Positions 16,025 through 22,123 of a stretch of 22,123 bases of DNA are shown piece after piece; the stretch's first letter is position 1, and each line of letters starts with the position of its first letter. Source of the stretch: Candidatus Latescibacterota bacterium (lineage in GTDB: Bacteria > Latescibacterota > UBA2968 > UBA8231); contig JAGWBY010000115.1 in assembly GCA_021295675.1 (NCBI GenBank), positions 6,891 through 29,013 of the forward strand. Direction: 5' to 3'. The notes beneath the pieces were generated by a model. That model saw only the letters and a list, made by a program, of their open reading frames with translations, was not told the DNA's origin and searched no databases. A program made the translations under genes and the position numbers.

Positions 16025-17296
16025 CTCAGAGCTGAACTTGCGCTGTACAAAACGCAGCGCGGATCTGTAGCTGTCGAGTTTCCCTTCCAACTGAGCATCT
16101 TCGACCGCAGCGAGAATTTCCCTAAACAGGGGGCCAGGAGTAAAACCCATGGCAATGAGGTCGCTTCCCGTAAGCAAAGCCGGCGGGCGCAGATGCTCCT
16201 TCTTTAGAGCGGCCAATTGCTCTTGGCAAAACTCGTACAAGTCGAGCTTGCCGTGGCTGGCTAGACAATCGGCGCGATGCAATTGGAGTAGCTCGGGAAA
16301 GTGCGGCTCGCGCAACAGGCGCACAAGCGTGCTCGGGCGCATCTGGCGCACGTGGCTTATCCGCATGTGGTCGGCCACAAGTGTACAGATGACCCTCCGC
16401 GCCTCGTTGGACATCCGCAGCCGTCCGCAGATCGCAGCCGCCATTTTGGCCCCAACCGCGTCGTGGCCGTGGAAGCGAATGCGCTCGGCTCGCACCATAG
16501 TTGACGGTTTGCCAATGTCGTGGAGCAACGCGCTCCAAGCCAACTCAGCCGACGGCTCGTCGAGGTGTTCAAACAGAAGCTGGACGTGGGTCCACACGTC
16601 GCCTTCGGGATGGAATTCAGCGATGGCCGCGACTTCTGGCAGCACGGCTTGCAGCAGACCAGACTGGTCCAAAAGGCGCAAGCCACACACAGCCCCTCCC
16701 TCAGTCAACAGCAGGGTTAGCTCGTCGCGGATGCGCTCGGCGCTGACGCTGGCAATGGACTCGACCTGAGTACAGAGCGCGTCCCACGTCTCAGGTTCGA
16801 TGGTAAAGCCGAGCCGGGCCGCAAAGCGCACGGCCCGCAACAGGCGCAGATGGTCTTCGGCAAAGCGCGCGGTGACCTTATCGTGGAGGTCGCGCTGCCC
16901 GCCGACGTAATCGAGTAGTTCACCGCTTTCTGGGTCGTAAAACAAGCCGTTGATGGTAAAGTCGCGGCGCTGGGCGTCGGCGCGGGCGTCGGCCGGCTCG
17001 ATGGATGCGGGACGGCGGCTATCGTGGTACGGGCCGTCGCGGCGGAAGCGCGCCACCTCGTAGTCGCCCTCGTCGAGCATCACCACCGAGATGCCAAACT
17101 GCGCGCCTACCGCCACTGTGTGCTCAAAGAGCGCAGCAACCTCTTCTGGCCCGGCGTCCGTAGCTACATCCCAGTCCTTGGGCACGCGCCCCAACGCCAA
17201 GTCGCGCACGCAACCTCCGGCTAGCAGAGCTTGGAAGCCAGCCCGGCGCAAGGTCTCGACAACGCGCAGTGCCCCAGCGTCTATATCCGCGTCCAT
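16013..17296 (-). CDS. cca: CCA tRNA nucleotidyltransferase / poly(A) polymerase family protein
   Basis: The 427-residue product is a class II nucleotidyltransferase. The head has LLAGGCVRDLALGRVPKDWDVAT with GG-VRD (27-32) and the catalytic DxD (D41, D43), then RRDFTINGLFYD and LLRAVRFAARLGF, as in CCA-adding enzymes. The middle is the HD domain with ALLHDIGKPSTM, then VADHMRISHVRQMRPS. It would add or repair the 3' CCA of tRNAs, although poly(A) polymerases share these motifs and cannot be excluded. I choose the ATG at 17296, seven bases after the stop of the FN3 gene; the longer frame from 17329 would overlap it. The Shine-Dalgarno is weak. It is probably co-transcribed with the FN3 gene. 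Confidence 0.92.
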   Translation of the reverse strand: MDADIDAGALRVVETLRRAGFQALLAGGCVRDLALGRVPKDWDVATDAGPEEVAALFEHTVAVGAQFGISVVMLDEGDYEVARFRRDGPYHDSRRPASIEPADARADAQRRDFTINGLFYDPESGELLDYVGGQRDLHDKVTARFAEDHLRLLRAVRFAARLGFTIEPETWDALCTQVESIASVSAERIRDELTLLLTEGGAVCGLRLLDQSGLLQAVLPEVAAIAEFHPEGDVWTHVQLLFEHLDEPSAELAWSALLHDIGKPSTMVRAERIRFHGHDAVGAKMAAAICGRLRMSNEARRVICTLVADHMRISHVRQMRPSTLVRLLREPHFPELLQLHRADCLASHGKLDLYEFCQEQLAALKKEHLRPPALLTGSDLIAMGFTPGPLFREILAAVEDAQLEGKLDSYRSALRFVQRKFSSEPAA

Positions 17297-17303
17297 CCTA
17301 TCT

Positions 17304-18290
17304 CTACTCAGCCACCTTAAAGCTCTCAACCCGACTCACTGAATTCTCAATCCCCTCGGCGTGCGTACTGGCCACAACCTTCCAGTAGTACACTTGCCCA
17401 GGTTCGAGCGCGACCAAGCGTCCATCCTTAATGCGACCGGTAAATACGGCCGTGGTATCGCTAGTCAGCGGTATGTCCGACACCTCGCCGCTAGTCAGCG
17501 AAGTGGTGACGATCACCCGGAATGCGCGCGCCTCGGGCAAGCGATTCCAAGTAAAGGTCAACGGTGCCGCGGCCTCTTCCCCGGAGACCGGGACCAACGG
17601 CACCGGCGAGGACAGCGCGACGTCGTTTACTTCCTCGGAGGCATTGCTTTCCTTGCCGCCGAGATCTATCGCCGTAATTCGGTAGTAGTACACCGTGCCG
17701 ACCTCAATCTCCGCGTCGATGAAGCTCGGCCCCGACACCTGCATGAGCAAATGCTCAAGGGTCGGAGTGAAACCCTGCTCAGTCGAGCGATAGACCCGAT
17801 AGCCTGCCAGATCGGTCTCCGCATTGTCAGTCCAGTCGAGGGTGATGTCGAGCCGACCGAGTACTTCGAGATGGTGCGCTACGGCGCGCACCGAGGTCGG
17901 CACCTGCGGGGTCAAGCTGTTGAGGGGCTGTCCGCTGATGGCATTCGAGGGGTCGCTCTCGCCGCCGCCGTTTATCGCGGTTACTCGATAGGTGTACTCC
18001 AGTTCGTATCGCAGCCCCTGATCCTTGTATCGGGTCTCAAACGTGGAGTCAATAGCCACGGTCGCGTCGTCTCCGATCGAGCGATAGACGACGTAAAGCA
18101 CCTCGTCCTCGCCCTCGACAGCCTGCCAATTGAGCCATACCTCGCCGTCGCCAATGCGCTCCACACCCAGCGCACTCGGTGCCTGCGGCGGATCGATGGT
18201 CGCGACGGGACTGGTGCCCTTTTCGCCATCGCCGCCGCAGTGCCACAACCCAACGACGACGGCAATCCATGCAAATTTTAGGCGTTTCAT
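17304..18290 (-). CDS. Exported FN3-repeat protein, probable lipoprotein
   Basis: The protein starts with a signal-like segment MKRLKFAWIAVVVGLWHCGG. A cysteine at 18 followed by Gly-Gly and a Gly/Ser-rich linker suggests lipid attachment, though the residues before it (L-W-H) are a poor lipobox. Three immunoglobulin-like fibronectin type III domains follow, at about 36-120 (PSALGVERIGDGEVWLNW ... TYRVTAINGGGESDPS), 130-225 (LDITLDWTDN ... YYYRITAIDLGGKES) and 230-328 (PLTFTWNRLPEARAFRV ... VYYWKVVAS). Such domains usually serve binding or spacing at the cell envelope. GGGGAGG lies nine bases before the ATG. It shares a divergent promoter region with the gene at 18403. Confidence 0.85.
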   Translation of the reverse strand: MKRLKFAWIAVVVGLWHCGGDGEKGTSPVATIDPPQAPSALGVERIGDGEVWLNWQAVEGEDEVLYVVYRSIGDDATVAIDSTFETRYKDQGLRYELEYTYRVTAINGGGESDPSNAISGQPLNSLTPQVPTSVRAVAHHLEVLGRLDITLDWTDNAETDLAGYRVYRSTEQGFTPTLEHLLMQVSGPSFIDAEIEVGTVYYYRITAIDLGGKESNASEEVNDVALSSPVPLVPVSGEEAAAPLTFTWNRLPEARAFRVIVTTSLTSGEVSDIPLTSDTTAVFTGRIKDGRLVALEPGQVYYWKVVASTHAEGIENSVSRVESFKVAE

Positions 18291-18326
18291 ATTTTTCTAC
18301 CTCCCCAGATAGATTAATCGCCTCTC

Positions 18327-18396
18327 TGTCAAAAGTACCATTAGCCGCCCAAAATGGGCAAGCACTTTTGACAAGTAGCCGTCCCAAACTTATTGT
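18327..18396. promoter_or_regulatory. Divergent promoter/operator with perfect inverted repeat
   Basis: TGTCAAAAGT (18327-18336) and ACTTTTGACA (18364-18373) are a perfect 10-base inverted repeat with a 27-base spacer that itself holds GCCC/GGGC (18347-18350, 18356-18359). Each arm contains a consensus -35 box, TTGACA, pointing outward. On the plus side TTGACA (18368-18373) is 17 bases from TATTGT (18391-18396), placing the start of the transcript almost at the ATG of 18403, so a leaderless message is likely. On the minus side the best -10 is weaker (TATCTG after 15 bases). A regulator binding the repeat could control both genes. Confidence 0.6.
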
Positions 18397-18402
18397 GTCG
18401 TT

Positions 18403-19296
18403 ATGTTATCCTTGCTCTACGGCCTCGTCCGCATCGCCCTGTGTGCGCTGGTGCCTTTGGGCGCGGCTGGCGTACTTTTTTTACTCGAGTACCAAACCCA
18501 ATACGCGGCCCGCTACATCGGCCAATACCTGATGCAGCAAAACTCCAAACGCCAGCCAGGAGGCGCGCTTTGGCAGGGCATTCTCGCCAGTCGGCAGACC
18601 CGCATGGCCCTATCCGACTCACTGGCCGAGGTGCCGCTAGAGCCGCGCCAAGCCCCGCTGCCGGTCTTGCAAAATCACTACCAACTTCAGTACCACGGCA
18701 CCCACGCGGCGTTCTTTGCAGTCGCACGGCGCGACACCGCCCTTCAGCCCGATCTCCTTAGTCCAGAGAACCTACGCGAGCTCGCCTATTCCCTGCAGAT
18801 CTACGAGCAGGGCCGCTCTTTGCTAACCCAAGCCATCATACCCGACGACGCTTCGTATCTCCGCGCACTCGTCGGCGCGCAAATAGCCCTAGAGGACGGC
18901 TCGCTCTTTTACCAGCTTCACAAATGCCTATTGGCAAAAGACGAGCCCGAAGCTTGGACCTTTCTAAAGATGAAAGAGGAAGACATGGCCTACTGGCGCG
19001 AGCACCTAGCGCCGCTTTTGGGTCCTGACCCCGAGCGCGCACAAAGCGATGCCGGGCCGATCATCACAGCCGCCCTAACGGAGGTCGTGCAAGCGCAGGC
19101 CGATTCGCTGCGCCAGGGCGAGACCAAGCATCTACTTACAGCTTGGGACAGTGCCGACGGCTTTGAACTGCGCCTAACCCGCACTGGAGACGAAGACCAA
19201 TTCGCCGCGTACGCGCTCGTGCCGGGCCAAGAGGCCACAGCGCTCGTGCTTCCGACCCAGTCCGTGCAACAACACCTTGGATTGGAAGAACAATGA
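18403..19296 (+). CDS. Membrane-anchored protein of unknown function, coupled to PBP1A
   Basis: This 297-residue protein has an N-terminal hydrophobic helix (about residues 3-28, LYGLVRIALCALVPLGAAGVLF) and no cleavage site, so it is probably anchored with its body in the periplasm. The rest is soluble and helical, with PENLRELAYSLQIYEQGRSLL, ASYLRALVGAQIALEDGSLF and WTFLKMKEEDMAYWREHLAPLL, and a C-terminal part richer in beta strand (DGFELRLTRTGDEDQFAAYALV). I recognise no family. Its TGA overlaps the ATG of the penicillin-binding protein (ATGA), so the two are probably made together and may work together in cell-wall synthesis. Only one cysteine-poor core with no obvious catalytic motif is seen. 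It has no Shine-Dalgarno; a promoter directly upstream suggests leaderless translation. Confidence 0.8.
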   Translation: MLSLLYGLVRIALCALVPLGAAGVLFLLEYQTQYAARYIGQYLMQQNSKRQPGGALWQGILASRQTRMALSDSLAEVPLEPRQAPLPVLQNHYQLQYHGTHAAFFAVARRDTALQPDLLSPENLRELAYSLQIYEQGRSLLTQAIIPDDASYLRALVGAQIALEDGSLFYQLHKCLLAKDEPEAWTFLKMKEEDMAYWREHLAPLLGPDPERAQSDAGPIITAALTEVVQAQADSLRQGETKHLLTAWDSADGFELRLTRTGDEDQFAAYALVPGQEATALVLPTQSVQQHLGLEEQ

Positions 19297-21335
19297 GACG
19301 TGCGCTACTCATCGGCGTGGTCCTGACTGTGTTCCTCATCTTGGCGGGCGGGGCAGGAGTGGGGTACGCCATCTGGCGCATGGCCCCTAACTTGCCTAGC
19401 CTGCCCACTGATCCTCGCGAGCTAGGCATCCGCCCCGGCACGGAGATGTACGCGGCTTCTGGCGAGCGCATCTACACCTTCAATCAGAGCCGCCAGTGGG
19501 TACGCCTCGAAGACATCAGCCCCCACGTCGTGCAAGCGCTCATCGCCACGGAAGACGCACACTTTTACCACCACCGAGGCATCGACCTGACGGCCATCGT
19601 CGGCGCGGTCCGCGACAACCTGCGAGAGCGCAGCCTCACCCGCGGCGGCAGCACCTTGACCCAACAGCTCGTCAAGCGCCTGTTCTTTTCGCCGAAAAAG
19701 ACCTTTAAACGCAAGCTCTCGGAAGCGCTCCTCGCCTTGCAACTAGAGGCGTTCTTTGCCGCCTCGTATCCAGACACCAACGCCGCCGGCCAACCCGCGT
19801 ACAAAGATCGCCTCCTAGAGCTATACCTCAACGAGGTCTTCTACGGCACCAACGCCTACGGCATTCACGACGCCGCGGTCACCTTCTTCGACACGACCCC
19901 AGACTCGCTGAGCCTGCCTCGCGCCGCCATGCTCATCGGCCAGATCAACGCCCCAACCGCGTACAACCCCCTACGGCACCCCCAACGGGCCACCGAGCGG
20001 CTGCAACACGTGTTCGACCGCATGGTCGCCAGCGGCTTCCTCGACCCAGAGACGCGCCGGGAATACGCCGCCCTCCGCGCCGAAGACCTCATCAACCCCG
20101 GCTACCCGCCGCGCAACCCAGTGCCCTATTGGGTCGAAGCCATCAACGCAGAAATTGATCGGCAGTGGGGGGCGACAGCCCTGCACTACGGCAGCCTGAA
20201 GGTCTATACCACCTTGGACATTGCAATGCAAGAAGCAGCCGAAAAAGCAGTGGCCAAGGGCATGGTCGAGTTAGATGAGCGGCTGGGCTTTAAGCCCTAT
20301 GCCGAAGCGTCGATGGCCGAGCGTCCGGCTTACGTCCAAGGGGCGTTGGTGTGCCTATCGCAGACCGGGAAAGTGCTGGCTATGGTCGGGGGTCGGGACA
20401 TCTTCGTCAGCTACTACAACCGGGCCCTCACTGCCCGCCGCCAGCCCGGCTCCGGCTTTAAACCGATGGCCTACCTAGCCGCATTGGAAGCGGGCAAAAT
20501 AAGCCCAATCACCGTCTTTAACGACGAGCCGCGCACCTATATCGACAACGAGAAAAAGTGGCAACCGCGCAACTACAACAACCGCTACTTGGGGCAGACG
20601 ACCGCGGCCTGGGCCTTAGTCCGCTCGGCCAACTCCACGGCCATACAAATCTCCGAGTTGGTCGGCCCGGAGCACGTCGTCGAGACAGCCCACCGCTTGG
20701 GATTTGCTGGGCCAATAGGAGCCTACAAGAGCATAGCCTTGGGCGTGGCCGAAGTTACCGTGTTGGAAATGGCCGCGGCGTACGGGATTTTTGCCAACTA
20801 CGGCTTGCAAGTAAAGCCGACCTTGATAGAGCGAATCGTCGATGCTGACGACCAGCCGATCTTTACTCGCCAGCCGCAGATTCGCCAAGCCATCGCACCC
20901 GACCTCGCCGCGCAGATGGTCCACCTTTTGCGTCAGACCGTGGACCGCGGCACTGGTCGCCGAGTGCGCGCGTTGGGCTTTGCGCGGCCAGCCGCCGGCA
21001 AGACCGGCACGACCAACGACAATACCGACGCTTGGTTTACTGGCTTCACGCCGGACTTAACCGCCAGCGTCTGGGTGGGGTTCGACGACCGCCACACCCA
21101 TAAGCTGGTGGATACGCGCGGGGTGCAAATCACCGGCGGCTCCGGTGCCGCGCCCATCTGGACGGATTTTATGATTGCGGTAAATGAGGAGCGACCGGAA
21201 AAGGATTTTGACGTGCCCGAGGATGTGATGATCCACAGCGTAGATCCCCGCACCGGCAAAGTGAGTTCAAAGCCCAATAAGGACGGGACTCAGCCGCTGT
21301 CCGTGGCCTTGCGCCGAGGTGAACGGCCCAACTGA
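19293..21335 (+). CDS. mrcA: Class A penicillin-binding protein (PBP1A-like)
   Basis: This is a bifunctional peptidoglycan synthase of 680 residues with an N-terminal membrane anchor (about 5-29). The glycosyltransferase 51 domain has ATEDAHFYHHRGID (E87), TRGGSTLTQQLVK and LELYLNEVFYGTNAYGI (E181). The transpeptidase domain has the active-site SxxK as QPGSGFKP (S387, K390), SxN as RSANST (S445-N447) and KTG as AGKTGTTND (K570). All catalytic residues are intact. It polymerises lipid II and crosslinks the peptides in the periplasm. The start overlaps the upstream stop (ATGA). There is no long C-terminal extension. The next gene converges with only eight bases between stops. Confidence 0.96.
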   Translation: MRRALLIGVVLTVFLILAGGAGVGYAIWRMAPNLPSLPTDPRELGIRPGTEMYAASGERIYTFNQSRQWVRLEDISPHVVQALIATEDAHFYHHRGIDLTAIVGAVRDNLRERSLTRGGSTLTQQLVKRLFFSPKKTFKRKLSEALLALQLEAFFAASYPDTNAAGQPAYKDRLLELYLNEVFYGTNAYGIHDAAVTFFDTTPDSLSLPRAAMLIGQINAPTAYNPLRHPQRATERLQHVFDRMVASGFLDPETRREYAALRAEDLINPGYPPRNPVPYWVEAINAEIDRQWGATALHYGSLKVYTTLDIAMQEAAEKAVAKGMVELDERLGFKPYAEASMAERPAYVQGALVCLSQTGKVLAMVGGRDIFVSYYNRALTARRQPGSGFKPMAYLAALEAGKISPITVFNDEPRTYIDNEKKWQPRNYNNRYLGQTTAAWALVRSANSTAIQISELVGPEHVVETAHRLGFAGPIGAYKSIALGVAEVTVLEMAAAYGIFANYGLQVKPTLIERIVDADDQPIFTRQPQIRQAIAPDLAAQMVHLLRQTVDRGTGRRVRALGFARPAAGKTGTTNDNTDAWFTGFTPDLTASVWVGFDDRHTHKLVDTRGVQITGGSGAAPIWTDFMIAVNEERPEKDFDVPEDVMIHSVDPRTGKVSSKPNKDGTQPLSVALRRGERPN

Positions 21336-21343
21336 AGACTCGA

Positions 21344-21665
21344 TCAGCAGACTGCGGATAAAATCTCGCTCACCCGCCGCGCCACAATGTCTTCTTCGTT
21401 AGGCTCCATCATATAGGGATTGATCCCAAAGCCGTTTTCGTGTGCTGGCACTTCGATTCGCGGTTGGCCAGCCGATAGTTGGCGCGCCAACTCGTGGCCA
21501 CTGATGGCTAGCTTTTCTCGATCCCAGCGCACCGCCAAGTTAGGCGCAACATTCGAGCGCCCGGGCTGGGTGACTTGCGTCGCTACCGAGGGAAACTTTT
21601 CCACTGCGTCGGCGATGACCGCGAGCCGCCGCTCCCACTCCCGCCACTCGGCCGCGTGGTCGCGC
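21344..21665 (-). CDS. SelA-like PLP-dependent enzyme, C-terminal part after frameshift
   Basis: This frame gives the C-terminal domain of the SelA-like enzyme at 21540-22123: LRDHAAEWREWERRLAVIADA, then FPSVATQVTQPG, NVAPNLAVRW and INPYMMEPNEEDIVARRVSEIL. The last block (helix with the NPY-MEP and EEDIVARR pattern) closes the small domain in this family. It begins only with a TTG and no Shine-Dalgarno, and joins the other frame as GLLAA-LRDHAAEW if one G of the GG run at about 21668 is removed. It is not an independent gene. Confidence 0.75.
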
Positions 21666-22123
21666 AACCGCCGCCAGCAGCCCCATGATTTCTTCCTTGC
21701 CCGCCTTCATCGGCCTCCCTAGCGCGTGGTGCGGTGCCCCGTTGAGGAAAGCTGCCTGCAACAACTCCTTGCGCCCCAGGACCAAGCCCGACGCCTGTGG
21801 TCCACGCAGGCACTTGCCGCCCGAATACGCCACTGCATCGGCTCCCTGCTCCAGATACCAGTTGGGCACATCCGGCCGCTCGGCCGCGGCATCGACAAAC
21901 GTCGGTACGCCGTGCCGTTGCCCAGCCGCCGCCATATCCGCCACCGAGATCTGGCCGCGCTCAGCCGCATCGCCAAACACCAACAGCATGGCCGTACGAT
22001 CCGACAGCCCCGCCTCTAGGTCGGCGAGCGTCTCGACCTCGATTATTTCGACGCCGACCATGCGCACGGCGTGATCGTACCCGTGGCGGTGGCTCGGCTG
22101 GACGAGGACTTGGTTTTTCATTC
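21540..22123 (-). CDS. SelA-like PLP-dependent enzyme, main part (N-terminus outside window)
   Basis: The product resembles selenocysteine synthase-like members of the aspartate aminotransferase superfamily. QVLVQPSHRHGYDHAVRMVGVEIIEV matches the region before the cofactor site, VPTFVDAAAE is the strand with the PLP-binding aspartate, and AYSGGKCLRGPQASGLVLGRKELL holds the Schiff-base lysine (SGGK). GAPHHALGRPMKAGKEEIMGLLAA continues the fold. The ATG at 22119-22121 seems internal, and the gene should continue beyond the edge by 80-100 residues. Relatives act on sugar amino acids or make selenocysteine; no selenocysteine machinery is in view, so a lyase or aldolase-type reaction on a small molecule is more likely. 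The last about 40 residues of this frame are out of frame. Confidence 0.82.
   Translation of the reverse strand, partial: MKNQVLVQPSHRHGYDHAVRMVGVEIIEVETLADLEAGLSDRTAMLLVFGDAAERGQISVADMAAAGQRHGVPTFVDAAAERPDVPNWYLEQGADAVAYSGGKCLRGPQASGLVLGRKELLQAAFLNGAPHHALGRPMKAGKEEIMGLLAAVARPRGRVAGVGAAARGHRRRSGKVSLGSDASHPARALECCA

Noticed and set aside
17361..18281. 306-codon plus-strand frame opposite the FN3 protein
   Set aside because: No recognisable motifs and no ribosome-binding site; the opposite strand has three clear FN3 domains and a signal segment.

Overview
The window looks like a chromosomal segment of an uncultivated, GC-rich, Gram-negative-type bacterium: Shine-Dalgarno sequences, tightly packed operons with ATGA stop/start overlaps, a class A penicillin-binding protein and a candidate lipoprotein. 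The mix of a phytanoyl-CoA dioxygenase-like enzyme, a cytoplasmic sulfatase, a TIM-barrel sugar-isomerase-like protein, an ECF sigma factor with a TPR tail, and an XPB/Bax1 pair would fit a Latescibacterota- or Poribacteria-like lineage. That placement is only an impression; there is no rRNA or tRNA here to test it.

Layout. 1-3256 (+): class I fumarase (5' end outside the window), an SDR dehydrogenase and a PhyH-type dioxygenase. 3257-4056: an AT-richer accessory patch with a 103-bp MITE-like element in 7-bp direct repeats, two overlapping small minus-strand ORFs, and two oppositely directed intrinsic terminators. 6420-3984 (-): an ECF sigma factor carrying a long TPR-like tail, followed with ATGA coupling by a partial TPR paralogue. 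11548-6629 (-): DUF362 protein, sulfatase, FdhD, YgiT-type zinc finger, TIM-barrel protein and GNAT acetyltransferase, the first three coupled by stop/start overlaps. 11634-14196 (+): XPB-type helicase and Bax1-type nuclease. 14321-15981 (+): cobalt-type nitrile hydratase beta, alpha and activator. 18290-16013 (-): FN3-repeat exported protein and CCA-adding enzyme. 18403-21335 (+): an unknown membrane-anchored protein coupled to a PBP1A-like peptidoglycan synthase. 22123-21344 (-): a SelA-like PLP enzyme that runs off the right edge.

A dominant feature is broken reading frames. Seven of the larger genes (fumarase, sigma-TPR twice, FdhD, the end of the sulfatase, DUF362, the helicase, the SelA-like gene) are interrupted by frame changes, about eight in 22 kb, while protein similarity continues across each break. 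Most can be explained by one base in a short homopolymer; two (fumarase, helicase) seem also to lack a few conserved codons. Widespread sequencing or assembly error is the simplest reading, so these genes are described as pieces but interpreted as probably intact in the organism.

The parts most worth following up are the sigma-TPR/TPR-paralogue locus with its neighbouring small ORFs and MITE, the bacterial XPB-Bax1 repair pair, the divergent promoter whose two -35 boxes lie in a perfect inverted repeat, and the unknown protein coupled to PBP1A.
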